Source of the DNA: Sphingomonas_O antarctica
Lineage (GTDB): Bacteria > Pseudomonadota > Alphaproteobacteria > Sphingomonadales > Sphingomonadaceae
Direction: 5' to 3'
DNA length: 64,000 nucleotides
Assembly (NCBI RefSeq): GCF_965137005.1
Contig: NZ_CBCRXM010000004.1
Span: 201,036 to 265,035, forward strand
Shown: positions 1 through 10,621 of the stretch, piece after piece
Numbering within the stretch: position 1 is the first letter of the stretch
Layout: each line of letters begins with the position of its first letter
Notes under the pieces: generated by a model
Told to the model about the DNA's origin: nothing
Database searches by the model: none
What the model saw: only the letters and a program-made list of their open reading frames with translations
Position numbers and translations under genes: made by a program

Positions 1-409
1 GCAGGTGCGAGGCTTCGTCATGGATGCCGCGCCGCGCCATATCGATCGTCTCGATGGTCGCCGGCGTCGACGTTTTCACCGCCGAGAAATAGCTGTCGCA
101 GATCGCGAAATACTCACGGATCGGGCGCTGGAACCGGCCCATTGCCAGCATCAGCGTTTCGAGATGCTGACCGTCCTCGCTGGCGATATGCCAGCACAGG
201 CGGCCCTCCTGAACCGCCAGCTTCAGACGGTAGGGCCCGGCATAGCCCTCCGGATAGAGTTTGCACGGCGCAAAATGATTGCCTTCGAGCAGGTCGAAAA
301 TCGCAACCCGGCGTTCCTGTTCGATATCGGCACTGCGCCAGACGATCGATTGCTGGTCGAGGTCGATGGCGATCAGGCGCGGATCGCCAACGCCTTCACT
401 CGTGCTCAC
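1..409 (-). CDS. UPF0262 family protein (partial, C-terminus beyond window)
   Basis: Reading the minus strand from a GTG at 409 gives an open frame through the window edge. It contains the conserved UPF0262 core: IEQERRVAIFDLLEGN, the segment GPYRLKL, then REYFAICDSYFSAV and ETIDMARRGIHDEAS. About 136 residues are visible; the family is usually near 160, so roughly 25 C-terminal residues are missing. The GTG start overlaps the TGA of the upstream membrane fusion protein gene (GTGA), so the two are probably co-transcribed and coupled. The function of UPF0262 is not known; it is a conserved alphaproteobacterial family. The family call rests on the motif run and the GTG start on the overlap. Confidence 0.85.
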   Translation of the reverse strand, partial: MSTSEGVGDPRLIAIDLDQQSIVWRSADIEQERRVAIFDLLEGNHFAPCKLYPEGYAGPYRLKLAVQEGRLCWHIASEDGQHLETLMLAMGRFQRPIREYFAICDSYFSAVKTSTPATIETIDMARRGIHDEASHL

Positions 410-1491
410 TGACGGACGTCGACGGTGACGTTGGCGCTCCATCCGGCGACCAACGGACGGTCGGGCTGTTCGTCGAGGACCAGCCGCACAGGCACGCGCT
501 GCGTCACCTTGACCCAATTGCCCGTCGCATTCTGCGCCGGCAGCAGCGAGAATTGCGAGCCGGTGCCCGCGCCGATGCTGGTGACGTGCGCCGCGAATTT
601 GCGACCCGGCACCGCGTCGATTTCGACCGTCGCGCGTTGGCCCGGGCGAATTTTGGCGAGCTGGGTTTCCTTGAAATTGGCTTCGATCCAATAGCCCTTG
701 TCGGCGACAATCGAAATCAGCGGTAATTGCTGAGGCGCGAGATTGCCGAGTTCGAGGCGATCGGTCTGGGTGATCCGCCCCGCCATCGGTGCGCGAACCT
801 GAGTACGCGCAAGGTCGAGGCGCGCCCGTTCGAGCTGAGCCATGGCCGCGGCGACCGCAGGTGGAACGCTGCCACCACCATTGCCCAGCGCGGCAGTTGC
901 CGCCTGAGCCGTGGCGCGTGCTGCGGTGATATCCGCGCTGGACGCCAATTCGTCCTGACGCGCTTTGACATAGGCGGCCTGGGCCGCGTCATACGCCGCG
1001 CGGGTGGTAAAGCCGCGCTTCAAAAGCGACGCCTGACGGTCGAAATTGTCGTGTGCCAGCGCGGTTGCGGCGTGATTGGCGGTCACGTCGGCCTGCTTCG
1101 AGCCGATATCCGCGCCTCGCGCCGCCGCTTGCCCCTCAAGCTGCGCATAATTGACGCGCGCAGTGGCGAGCGCCGCTTCGGCTTGCAGCACCGCAATACG
1201 AAAAGGCGCAGGATCGATCGTGAACAGCAGGTCGCCCGCCTTGACGACGTCGTTTTCCTTGACCCGCACGTCGACGATCCGCCCGGTCACTTCGGGGGCC
1301 ACGCTCGAAACCGGAGCATCGATCAGGGCATTATCGGTGGTCACCGTTCGCCCGGAAGTCAGCCAGAAGAACAGTCCGACCGCCACGATCAGCACCGGCA
1401 CGCCGAACATCAGCGGCAGGCGCCACCACGGGCGGCGCGCGGGTACGGCGTCGATTGCGGTCGCGGTGTCGATGGCGGTGCTGTCGTTCAC
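406..1491 (-). CDS. HlyD/EmrA-type membrane fusion protein
   Basis: A 361-residue periplasmic adaptor of a drug or solute efflux system. One N-terminal membrane helix (about residues 26-46) is followed by a lipoyl-like half (residues 64-95, VAPEVTGRIVDVRVKENDVV). A long alpha-helical hairpin rich in Ala and Gln, a second lipoyl half (QVRAPMAGRITQ) and a beta-barrel with the FKETQLAKIRPGQ signature complete it. This is the EmrA/HlyD order. The start is GTG at 1491; no ATG lies nearby in frame. Its partner is normally an EmrB-type MFS permease, but the downstream neighbour is UPF0262 and dnaB lies divergently upstream, so no permease is visible. The substrate cannot be inferred. Confidence 0.9.
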   Translation of the reverse strand: MNDSTAIDTATAIDAVPARRPWWRLPLMFGVPVLIVAVGLFFWLTSGRTVTTDNALIDAPVSSVAPEVTGRIVDVRVKENDVVKAGDLLFTIDPAPFRIAVLQAEAALATARVNYAQLEGQAAARGADIGSKQADVTANHAATALAHDNFDRQASLLKRGFTTRAAYDAAQAAYVKARQDELASSADITAARATAQAATAALGNGGGSVPPAVAAAMAQLERARLDLARTQVRAPMAGRITQTDRLELGNLAPQQLPLISIVADKGYWIEANFKETQLAKIRPGQRATVEIDAVPGRKFAAHVTSIGAGTGSQFSLLPAQNATGNWVKVTQRVPVRLVLDEQPDRPLVAGWSANVTVDVRQ

Positions 1492-1596
1492 GTCAATTCC
1501 ACTTGGTTCCTTTTGTGCAACGCATCAACCCGCGATTTGGCTGTGGATATCGGGGGCGACTTGAAACGGCGGTGGCGTCGCTGATCCGGGACGCGC

Positions 1597-3123
1597 ATGG
1601 CATTGGGTATGGCCGACCCGATCCGACTCGTCACACCCCCCGCCGAAACCCCCGGTCAGTCGCTGCCGCACAATGTCGAGGCGGAGGCGGCGTTGCTCGG
1701 CGCGCTAATGATCGACAACCGGATTGCCGAGGATTTCCAAGGAAAACTACGCCCGGAACATTTTTTCGAGCCGGTGCACGGGCGGATTTACGACGCCATT
1801 CTACGCACCCTCGACCGCAATATGGTGGCGAATCCGGTGACGCTGCGGCCGTTGTTCGAGGCGGATGAAACGCTCAAAGGCTTGGGCGGCCCGGCCTATC
1901 TGGCGCAATTGACAGGCAACAGCGCCGCGCTGATCGGCGCGCGCGATTTTGCCAACCAGGTCTACGATCTGGCGATGCTGCGTGCGCTGGTTGGTGTTGG
2001 GCGGGTCATGGTCGACCGCGCGATGGACACGTCGGAGGACGTCGACCCGCGCGGTCAGATCGAGGTGGCCGAGATTGAGCTCTATCGCGTCGCCGAGGAT
2101 GGCAGCAGCGAAGGTACGGTCAAAAGCTTTGCCCAGGCGACCAAGATGGCGGTCGAACAAGCGGAAAAGGCGCTCAACGCAGGCGGCGGGTTGTCGGGGA
2201 TCACCACCGGCCTGAACACGGTCAATGCCAAGATCGGCGGATTGCATCACAGCGATCTGCTGATCCTCGCTGGACGTCCGGGCATGGGCAAGACCGCGCT
2301 CGCGACCAATATCGCGTTCAACGCCGCGCGCCGCTGGGTCCGGGATGTCGATGAGGACGGTATAGAGCCGGAACGCTCGGTCGGCGCGAAGGTGGCTTTT
2401 TTCAGCCTCGAAATGTCCGCCGATCAATTGGCGACACGTATTCTCGCCGAGCAATCGGGGATTTCGTCCGAGGATCTGCGCATGGGCAAGATCGGGCAGA
2501 CCGATTTCCGCAATCTTGCGCGTGCGGCGGCGGATTTGGAGACGCTGCCGCTGTTCATCGACGATACCGCCGGTCTGACGATCGCCGCGTTGCGAACGCG
2601 CGCGCGGCGGTTGAAGCGACGCCATGGCATCGGGCTGATCGTCGTCGATTACCTCCAGCTGTTGCAGGGATCGGGACGCAATGCAGGCGACAATCGCGTG
2701 CAGGAGATTTCGGAGATTTCGCGCGGTCTCAAGACTTTGGCGAAGGAACTCAATGTCCCGGTGCTGGCGTTGTCGCAGCTTAGCCGCGCGGTGGAGCAAC
2801 GCGAGGACAAGCGCCCGCAACTGAGCGACTTGCGTGAGTCGGGCTCGATCGAGCAGGACGCCGACATCGTGCTGTTCGTGTATCGCGAGGAATATTACGT
2901 CGCGGCGCGCGAGCCGAAGGCGGCGGGACAGAGCGATGACGTCAAGGTGTTCGAAGACCACGCCAAATGGGCCGCCGAGATGGAACGCGTGTTCGGCAAG
3001 TGCGAACTGATCGTGTCGAAACAGCGCCACGGCGCGACCGGCAAGGTCAACCTCGCCTTCGAGGCCAAGATCACCAAGTTCAGCGATCTGGCCGAGGATC
3101 AATATTACCCCGACCGGAGTTAG
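1597..3123 (+). CDS. dnaB: Replicative DNA helicase DnaB
   Basis: A 508-residue hexameric helicase that unwinds DNA at the replication fork and recruits primase. The N-terminal domain (residues 20-125, beginning LPHNVEAEAALLGA) is followed by the RecA-like ATPase. That domain has Walker A GRPGMGKT (about 226-233), the segment FFSLEMSADQLATR, Walker B LIVVDYLQLL (about 347-356) and the C-terminal LSDLRESGSIEQDADI motif. An insert between Walker A and the FFSLEMS strand (about 246-265) is longer than in E. coli. The start at 1597 is preceded by GGGA; an internal ATG at 1609 is also possible. It is divergent from the membrane fusion protein gene with about 105 bp between them. Confidence 0.97.
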   Translation: MALGMADPIRLVTPPAETPGQSLPHNVEAEAALLGALMIDNRIAEDFQGKLRPEHFFEPVHGRIYDAILRTLDRNMVANPVTLRPLFEADETLKGLGGPAYLAQLTGNSAALIGARDFANQVYDLAMLRALVGVGRVMVDRAMDTSEDVDPRGQIEVAEIELYRVAEDGSSEGTVKSFAQATKMAVEQAEKALNAGGGLSGITTGLNTVNAKIGGLHHSDLLILAGRPGMGKTALATNIAFNAARRWVRDVDEDGIEPERSVGAKVAFFSLEMSADQLATRILAEQSGISSEDLRMGKIGQTDFRNLARAAADLETLPLFIDDTAGLTIAALRTRARRLKRRHGIGLIVVDYLQLLQGSGRNAGDNRVQEISEISRGLKTLAKELNVPVLALSQLSRAVEQREDKRPQLSDLRESGSIEQDADIVLFVYREEYYVAAREPKAAGQSDDVKVFEDHAKWAAEMERVFGKCELIVSKQRHGATGKVNLAFEAKITKFSDLAEDQYYPDRS

Positions 3124-3879
3124 CTAGAAGACCGGGTCATCGCTTTGTGGCCCGGTATGGATGCCGCATTCGTCCTTGTCCCAACCCCGCCAGCGCCCTG
3201 CGCGCGGGTCTTCGCCCGGCAGCACTTTCGACGTGCACGGCGCGCAGCCGACCGAGGGATAGCCTTGCGCTTCGAGAGGATGTCGGGGGAGTCTGTGTAC
3301 TTCGAAATAGGCGTCGAGGCGGGCCTTGTCCCAATCGGCTAAGGGATTGATTTTAAGGCGTCCTTCGTCTTCCTCGAAGCGGGGCAGGGCGCCGCGGGTT
3401 TTGCCCTGGAACGCCTTGCGGCCCGAGATCCACGCGTCGAATGGGGCAAGGGCACGGCGCAGCGGCTCGACCTTGCGCAGATCGCAGCAGCCGTCGGGGT
3501 CGTAAGACCAGCGCAATGAGGTCTGATCCTTCAGCGCGAGGCGGTATGGATCGGGGCGGAACACGCGCAGATCGAGATAGCCGAGGCGTTCGGCGAGTTC
3601 GTCGCGATAGGCCAGCGTCTCGCCGAAAATCTTTTGCGTGTTGATGAAGATCAACGGCACCGTCTTGTCGATTTCGGCGACGAGATGGAGCAGGACGGCG
3701 CTTTCCGAGCCGAACGAGCTGACCAGGGCGATGTCGGCCCAGGGCGGATCGGCGAACAGCCCGTGCAGCATGTCGGCGGTCTCGACGCCCGCCCATTGCG
3801 CCTCGAGCGCCGCGGCATCGGCGGCCGTGAAAGCGGGAGCGGTGTCGATACTGTCGGCGCGGCGCAGGGCTTCACCCAT
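3124..3879 (-). CDS. cysH: Assimilatory adenylyl-sulfate (APS) reductase, CysH family
   Basis: A 251-residue enzyme reducing APS to sulfite with thioredoxin. The PP-loop SSFGSES is at 54-60. The catalytic tail is ECGIHTG with Cys238. The CC pair at 131-132 and CxxC at 212/215 are the ligands of the [4Fe-4S] cluster that marks APS-reducing rather than PAPS-reducing CysH. The frame stays open upstream, but ATG at 3879 overlaps the stop of the DUF934 gene by 8 bp (ATGGGTGA) and matches the family start. It is the last gene of the cobA - DUF2849 - cysI - DUF934 - cysH run, so it supplies sulfite to the co-transcribed sulfite reductase. Confidence 0.94.
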   Translation of the reverse strand: MGEALRRADSIDTAPAFTAADAAALEAQWAGVETADMLHGLFADPPWADIALVSSFGSESAVLLHLVAEIDKTVPLIFINTQKIFGETLAYRDELAERLGYLDLRVFRPDPYRLALKDQTSLRWSYDPDGCCDLRKVEPLRRALAPFDAWISGRKAFQGKTRGALPRFEEDEGRLKINPLADWDKARLDAYFEVHRLPRHPLEAQGYPSVGCAPCTSKVLPGEDPRAGRWRGWDKDECGIHTGPQSDDPVF

Positions 3880-4247
3880 GACGCAGCTTCCAGATCGGCA
3901 CGGTGTCGTCGGCCGCCGCTTGATAGGCGTAAGGGAAGGGATGTGACCCCGCTTCGTCGAGCGGTTTTTCGGGAGCAAAACTGTCGAAGCCGCAGCGGCG
4001 CATGAAAGCGAGCTGATCGACCAGCACATCGCCCTGCGCGCGGAGCTCGCCGGTGTAACCGGCTTCGCGGAGGATACGCGCGGCGGAATAGCCACGGCCG
4101 TCCTTGAACCCGGGAAAAGCGATTTCGATCGTTTCCAGCTGTCCGAGATGAGGGATCAACGCACGCGCATCGTCGCCCGCTTCCAGCCGCACGGCGGTGG
4201 CGTCGGTTTGCCCTGCGAGGAAGGCGTCGAGGGTCACGGCGGGTTGC

Positions 4248-4255
<8 letters not shown>
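3872..4255 (-). CDS. DUF934 family protein of the sulfite reductase operon
   Basis: A 127-residue protein with the DUF934 core (AIAFPGFKDGRGYSAARILR type: here IEIAFPGFKDGRGYSAAR) and DQLAFMRRCGFDSF. DUF934 proteins occur next to sulfite reductase and APS reductase genes in many proteobacteria and are taken as accessory factors of sulfate reduction; the biochemical role is not established. ATG at 4255 overlaps the cysI stop by 8 bp (ATGGCTGA), and the stop overlaps the cysH start, so the three are translationally coupled. The start follows from these overlaps, although the frame remains open 69 bp further upstream. Confidence 0.9.
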
Positions 4256-5936
<1,681 letters not shown>

Positions 5937-5957
5937 GGGTTGTGTCCATCGATCCTT

Positions 5958-6090
5958 GCCTTGAGGCGAGGTGGCAGCGCGCAGCGCTGACGGAGTGGTG
6001 CGTAAACTCGGCGCGAAGGCGCCGATCCGCGCTGCCGCGCGGAGTTGCTTGCACCGCCCCGTCGGCTTCGCCGCCACCCCGCCTCGAGGC
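5958..6090. repeat. Large imperfect inverted repeat between DUF2849 gene and cysI
   Basis: The arm GCCTTGAGGCGAGGTGGC (5958-5975) pairs with GCCACCCCGCCTCGAGGC (6073-6090) at 16 of 18 positions. The interior continues to pair imperfectly (GCTGACGGAGTGGTGC with GCACCGCCCCGTCGGC), giving a potential stem of about 130 bp. It fills the only sizeable gap in the sulfur operon, 22 bp before the cysI start. It could be a mobile palindromic repeat, an mRNA stabiliser or an attenuator; the sequence does not decide. Confidence 0.6.
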
Positions 6091-6110
6091 GGGGAATTGG
6101 TGAGCGCCCA

Positions 6111-6407
6111 TCAAATCACCCACTCGCCCGCCGCAGGATCGGCGGGTTTCAGCGTGAGGTCAGGCCGCACGGTCGGCCCGAGCGCGCGGACGCGATCCTT
6201 GATATGGGCCGGGCGGGGGCCTTCCGGCGTGGCGATGGCTTCGATCGCATACGGCACGTTGACCCGGCGCGCGCCTTCTTCGGCGGCGAGAATGGTGTCG
6301 CCATGATCGCCAACATCGACAGCGTCCTCGACATGGATCGACCAGTTGCTGCCCGTCCACCAGGTCACGGCGCCCGACTTCAGATCGTTTCCAGTCAACA
6401 GTTTCAC
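6111..6407 (-). CDS. DUF2849 domain-containing protein
   Basis: A 98-residue protein beginning VKLLTGNDLKSGAVTWW and continuing WSIHVEDAVDVGD, the DUF2849 pattern seen in alphaproteobacterial sulfate assimilation clusters between the siroheme synthase and sulfite reductase genes. The biochemical role is unknown. GTG at 6407 overlaps the cobA stop codon (GTGA), which fixes the start and suggests translational coupling. The stop at 6111 is followed by the long inverted repeat and then cysI. Confidence 0.87.
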   Translation of the reverse strand: MKLLTGNDLKSGAVTWWTGSNWSIHVEDAVDVGDHGDTILAAEEGARRVNVPYAIEAIATPEGPRPAHIKDRVRALGPTVRPDLTLKPADPAAGEWVI

Positions 6408-7192
6408 ACCAATTGCTCCGCTTGAACCGCAAAGGCGCGTAACTTGTCCTCGGCATCCGACAGGCGAACGACCTCGCCGACGACGAGGATCGCCGGGCTG
6501 AGGACTTTTTCGCGCTCGACCAGATCGCCCAAGTCGGCGAGCAAGGTGCGCATCGCGCGGCTGCCGGGGAGGGTGCCGCGTTCGAGCACCGCGACGCTGG
6601 TACCGGGATCGACCCCTTCGGCCATCAATTTGTCGGCGATGGCGCGTGCGGCGGTGACGCCCATATAGATGACCAAGGTGCGACCGGCCCCCGCCAGCCC
6701 GGCCCAGCTTTGTTCGGCCAGCCCCTGACACGTGCCCGCAACGAAGCTGACCGCCGACGACCAGTCGCGGTGGGTGAGGGGCAACATCGCTTCGGCCGCG
6801 CAGCCGAGCGCCGCGGACACGCCGGGTATGACTTCGACCGGCAAATTGGCGGCGCGCACCGCCTCGACCTCTTCGCCGCCGCGTCCGAAAATGAACGGGT
6901 CGCCGCCCTTCAAGCGCACGACGATGCTGCCCGCCTTCACGTGCGCGACGATCAGCGCGTTGATCGCCGATTGGGGCAGGGTGTGGCGATCGCGCTTTTT
7001 GGCGACCGAGATCAATTGCGCGTCGGCGCGGACATAGGCAAACACGCCTTCGCCGACGAGGCCGTCATGCACGACGACATCGGCTTCGCGCAGCGCTTCG
7101 ACCGCCTTGACGGTCAGCAGGCCGGGGTCGCCCGGACCCGCGCCGACCAGGATGACGCGCCCGCGCGCTTCGGGATCAAGGAGACTAGCCAT
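6404..7192 (-). CDS. cobA: Uroporphyrinogen-III C-methyltransferase (SUMT)
   Basis: A 262-residue SAM-dependent enzyme methylating uroporphyrinogen III at C2 and C7 to precorrin-2, the precursor of siroheme. Signature regions are VGAGPGDPGLLTVKAVEAL near the N-terminus, VRLKGGDPFIFGRGGEE around residue 95 and GVTAARAIADKLMAEG. The length fits a stand-alone SUMT without the CysG oxidase/chelatase domain. It is the first gene of the sulfur operon, so its likely job here is siroheme supply for CysI rather than cobalamin. The downstream DUF2849 gene overlaps it by 4 bp. Confidence 0.94.
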   Translation of the reverse strand: MASLLDPEARGRVILVGAGPGDPGLLTVKAVEALREADVVVHDGLVGEGVFAYVRADAQLISVAKKRDRHTLPQSAINALIVAHVKAGSIVVRLKGGDPFIFGRGGEEVEAVRAANLPVEVIPGVSAALGCAAEAMLPLTHRDWSSAVSFVAGTCQGLAEQSWAGLAGAGRTLVIYMGVTAARAIADKLMAEGVDPGTSVAVLERGTLPGSRAMRTLLADLGDLVEREKVLSPAILVVGEVVRLSDAEDKLRAFAVQAEQLV

Positions 7193-7355
7193 AGAGTTGC
7201 GATGCAGCGTGGCAGAGCTGCGCTCAAGCGAGCGATGCTTTGGGCCGGGCTAGCAACGCTTTAGCAGCACCCTGTGTCCGCAGGGTCATAGCGCCGCCGT
7301 TCATTGCCGCTTAAGCGGCGCAACGCGAAGCGCGGCCACCGCGCGAAAGGGAATA

Positions 7356-8303
7356 ATGGACACCGACCGCCACGACACGTTGTTGCCTCGTATCGTCGCG
7401 ATCAATCTCGCCGTCAGCGCCGTCGTTCTCGCCTTGCTGATGCTCGCCGCCGGTTTGCGGATCAGTCCCTGGGCGCTCGACAATCTGCCTTATTACCTGG
7501 CGGGGGCGCTGGCCTTTGCCATTTACATCGGTGTGCCGGACAGTTGGCGGCATGGTCGCGCAATGATCGAAGGTGCCGAATATTACGCCGTGCTGACGCT
7601 GACGATGCTGATCGGCGCGGTGGCGAGCTATCCGGTCGCGGCGCTGACCCACGGTTATCATGACGAGACGCTCAACCGCATCGACCAGTTGATGGGGTTC
7701 GACTGGCTTGCCTGGTATCGGGTGGTCGCGGCGCATCCGGTGCTGCAGACCCTTGGCGTCGCGGTGTATCGCAGCATCTATGTCACGCCCGCCTTGTTGC
7801 TCGCCTGGTATGCCGGGACGGGCCAGCGCACCGAAGCATATCGGTTGATCGTCGCGTTTCAGATCGCCGCGATCCTGACGCTGGGCGGTTATGTGTTCCT
7901 TCCCGCGGTCGGTCCGTTTTCCTATCTGTGGCGTGGCGCGGCGCCCTATCTGCCCGAAAGCGAGATGTGGCAGGCGGGGCTGATCCCGATGCTGCGCGCG
8001 CACGAACTGGGCGTCGTCGATCTGGCGCATCTGCGCGGGCTGGTGTCGGCACCGAGCTTTCATGCCGCCGCCGCCGTGCTGTTCATCAATTTCGCGTGGC
8101 GCGCGCGGGCGCTGCGCTGGCCGTTGATCGCGCTCAACGTGGCGATGCTGGTCGCGACGCCGGTCGAAGGGACGCATTATCTGATCGACCTGATCATCGG
8201 CGCGGTGGTCGCGGGCGTCGCGCTGGTCGCAACCGAGGTCTTGGCGCGTGTGGAACTTCAGGTGGCGCGCAACCGTCGTGCGGTGTCGATAACAGGGGGT
8301 TAA
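7356..8303 (+). CDS. PAP2 superfamily membrane phosphatase
   Basis: A 315-residue polytopic membrane protein with at least six hydrophobic segments starting at residues 12-32. The C-terminal part carries the PAP2 catalytic motifs: PSFHAA with His236 and GTHYLIDLIIG with His274 and Asp278. The arrangement resembles the PAP2_3/Aur1-like group acting on lipid phosphates or phosphoinositol transfer, but no substrate can be assigned. It has its own upstream region of 163 bp that also contains inverted-repeat sequence. Confidence is high for the fold and low for the substrate. Confidence 0.85.
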   Translation: MDTDRHDTLLPRIVAINLAVSAVVLALLMLAAGLRISPWALDNLPYYLAGALAFAIYIGVPDSWRHGRAMIEGAEYYAVLTLTMLIGAVASYPVAALTHGYHDETLNRIDQLMGFDWLAWYRVVAAHPVLQTLGVAVYRSIYVTPALLLAWYAGTGQRTEAYRLIVAFQIAAILTLGGYVFLPAVGPFSYLWRGAAPYLPESEMWQAGLIPMLRAHELGVVDLAHLRGLVSAPSFHAAAAVLFINFAWRARALRWPLIALNVAMLVATPVEGTHYLIDLIIGAVVAGVALVATEVLARVELQVARNRRAVSITGG

Positions 8304-8348
8304 CCATCCTGGTTTAGCGTTGCACCGACCTCACGGAGCGCGCTTTCC

Positions 8349-9206
8349 ATGACTTTCGGCACCTTCATTCAGCCTCATCCCGGTCTTGCGGGCGATGCGG
8401 ACCCGGCTCGCACGCTGGAGCTGCCGGTTTATTCGGAATATCATGCGCTCGACCAAGCGGCGCATTGTCGTGGGCAAAATCGCCTCTTCGACACGATTCT
8501 CGACCGGTCTCAAGTTCTCGACCTGCGGTATGAAGATCAGTGTTCGCCGCAATATTATTTCGATCTGGTCCGGACGTTGCGCGACTTTAACGGCGAGTTT
8601 GAGCGGGTGGTCGAAGTCGGCGTCTACCTCGGCGGGGCGTCGGGGGTGATCGCGGGGTGTATGGACGCGTTCGGCTTCGACCTCGACATGGTCGACATCA
8701 ATGCCGAGTGCCTGCAATTCGCGCACGAGCGCGTCCGCCGCATGTACCCGCAAGCGGCCAAGCGCATCCGGTTGTTTCATGGCGACGTGCCGTCCTACGT
8801 TCAGGCGATCATGGCGGAGCGGGCGTGCCGGACCATCGTCCATCACGATGGCGCGCATGATTTCAATCAGGTCGTCCACGACATGGCGGCGCTGTCATTC
8901 GTGCGCGAACGACTGTGCGCGATCATCGCCCAGGACACGCATTTGCGCGGCACCCTGAAGCACATGAACTTCGTCGACATGGCGATGTATGCGGTGTTCG
9001 GCCTCGACCTGAATTATGCCCCGATCGGCGCCGCTTATGCTTTCGAGGACAATCGCACCGCGCCCAACCAGTATCAGGGCAATTACTTCATGCCCGAGGC
9101 GCCGGAGGGCTTTGTCCTGCCGATGAACATCAACGAATTTCACTATCCGCACCCCGATCTGAAGATCGAGGATTTCCTGCCGATGCGGCCGACGCTCGCC
9201 GCCTAG
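8349..9206 (+). CDS. Class I SAM-dependent methyltransferase-like protein
   Basis: A 285-residue protein. Residues 84-118 look like a Rossmann SAM-binding start: FERVVEVGVYLGGASG, with an acidic residue ending the next strand (DMVDINAECL). The C-terminal half has no motif I recognise (YQGNYFMPEAPEGFVLP). It may belong to the cephalosporin-hydroxylase or sugar-methyltransferase-like group, in which the glycine-rich loop is often degenerate. The neighbours are a PAP2 phosphatase and, convergently with a 4-bp overlap, astD; neither suggests a substrate. The start ATG at 8349 follows a GGAGCG-like ribosome site. Confidence 0.55.
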   Translation: MTFGTFIQPHPGLAGDADPARTLELPVYSEYHALDQAAHCRGQNRLFDTILDRSQVLDLRYEDQCSPQYYFDLVRTLRDFNGEFERVVEVGVYLGGASGVIAGCMDAFGFDLDMVDINAECLQFAHERVRRMYPQAAKRIRLFHGDVPSYVQAIMAERACRTIVHHDGAHDFNQVVHDMAALSFVRERLCAIIAQDTHLRGTLKHMNFVDMAMYAVFGLDLNYAPIGAAYAFEDNRTAPNQYQGNYFMPEAPEGFVLPMNINEFHYPHPDLKIEDFLPMRPTLAA

Positions 9207-10612
9207 CCGTCGCGCAGCCCGATCATGCCGGCGCGCCGGGCATTGTCCTCCTCGACCGACGCGACCGGATAGGCGCAGTAATCGGCGGCGTAGAAGGCGC
9301 TGGGCCGGTGATTGCCGGACAAGCCTACGCCCCCGAACGGCGCCGCCGACGACGCGCCGTTGGTCGGACGGTTCCAGTTGACGATGCCCGCGCGGGCACC
9401 CCACCAGAACTGGTCGAACAATTCGGGTGATCCGCCGATCAGCGAGGCGCTGAGGCCGAAGCGGGTGGCGTTGGCTTCGGCAATCGCGGCGTCGAAATCG
9501 GGGACGCGGACCAGTTGCAGCAGCGGGCCGAACAATTCGTCGTCGCTGCGGTTGGCGAGGTTGGTGACGTCGATCAGCCCGGGGGTGAGAAACGGTTTAT
9601 AGGCGTCGGGGCGCAGCATGTGGATCAGCGGCTGTCCGCCCGCCATGACCAGCACCAGCGCCGCATCCTGCAACGCGTCCGCCGCCGGGTTGTCGATCAG
9701 CGGCCCCATGAACGGTTTGGGGTCGGCGTGCGGGTGATCGACGATCATGCGCGCGACCAGTTTGCGGATCGCGTCGACCAGCGGTTGATGCGCGCCGTCG
9801 CGGACGATCAGGCGGCGCGCGGCGGTGCAGCGTTGTCCGGCGGAGAGATAGGCCGACTGGACGATGATGCTCGCCGCCGCGTCGGCATCGGGCGCGTCCC
9901 ACACCACGATCGGGTTGTTGCCGCCCATTTCGAGCGCGAGCATCCGGCCGGGATCGTCGGCGAACTGGCGGTTGAGCGCCACCCCGGTGCGCGCCGAGCC
10001 GGTGAACAACAGGCCGTCGATGTCGGGATGCCCGGCCAGCGCACGGCCTTCCTCGGCCCCGCCGATCAGCAGGCGGACGACGTCTTCGGGCACCCCCGCC
10101 TCATGATAGCATTCGATTAGGATCATCGCGGTGGCGGGGGTTTTTTCCGACGGCTTGAAGACGATGCTGTTCCCGGCGAGCAAGGCCGGGACGATATGGC
10201 CGTTGGGCAGATGCGCGGGGAAATTATACGGGCCGAGCACCGCGAGCACGCCGTGTGGCCGGTGGCGCAACACCTGGCGCAGGCCCATGTCGCCATCCTG
10301 CCGCCGCGTCGGGGTGCGTTCGTTATAGGCGCGGATCGAGATGTCGACCTTGGCGATGACCGAGGCGACTTCGGTTTCGGCCTCCCATAACGGCTTGCCG
10401 GTTTCGCGCGCGATGGTGTCGGCCAGCGCCACCTGGCGGTTGCGGACGACGTTGACGAAGCGGCGCAGCGTTTCGGCGCGGTACGTCGGTGGCTGCATCG
10501 CCCAGGCGCGCTGGCCCGCGCGGGCACGGGCGACCTCCACATCGACATCGCCGATGGGGGCGGACCACAGCAATGCGCCGGTCGCGGGTTCGAAGGATTG
10601 CAGTTCGGCCAT
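9203..10612 (-). CDS. astD: N-succinylglutamate 5-semialdehyde dehydrogenase
   Basis: A 469-residue NAD-dependent aldehyde dehydrogenase for the fourth step of the arginine succinyltransferase pathway. Catalytic residues are Asn130 in LGPYNFPAHLPNG, Glu228 in LEMGGNNP and Cys262 in AGQRCTAARR. The GPYNFPAHLPNGHIVPAL and EMGGNNP forms are typical of AstD. selO lies 9 bp upstream on the same strand, so they probably share a transcript. No other ast genes lie in the window, so the pathway assignment is by family rather than by context. Confidence 0.9.
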   Translation of the reverse strand: MAELQSFEPATGALLWSAPIGDVDVEVARARAGQRAWAMQPPTYRAETLRRFVNVVRNRQVALADTIARETGKPLWEAETEVASVIAKVDISIRAYNERTPTRRQDGDMGLRQVLRHRPHGVLAVLGPYNFPAHLPNGHIVPALLAGNSIVFKPSEKTPATAMILIECYHEAGVPEDVVRLLIGGAEEGRALAGHPDIDGLLFTGSARTGVALNRQFADDPGRMLALEMGGNNPIVVWDAPDADAAASIIVQSAYLSAGQRCTAARRLIVRDGAHQPLVDAIRKLVARMIVDHPHADPKPFMGPLIDNPAADALQDAALVLVMAGGQPLIHMLRPDAYKPFLTPGLIDVTNLANRSDDELFGPLLQLVRVPDFDAAIAEANATRFGLSASLIGGSPELFDQFWWGARAGIVNWNRPTNGASSAAPFGGVGLSGNHRPSAFYAADYCAYPVASVEEDNARRAGMIGLRDG

Positions 10613-10621
10613 GTGTGAACT

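Noticed and set aside
1801..3102. A 433-codon minus-strand frame
   Set aside because: It is a shadow of dnaB, whose Walker motifs fix the true strand.
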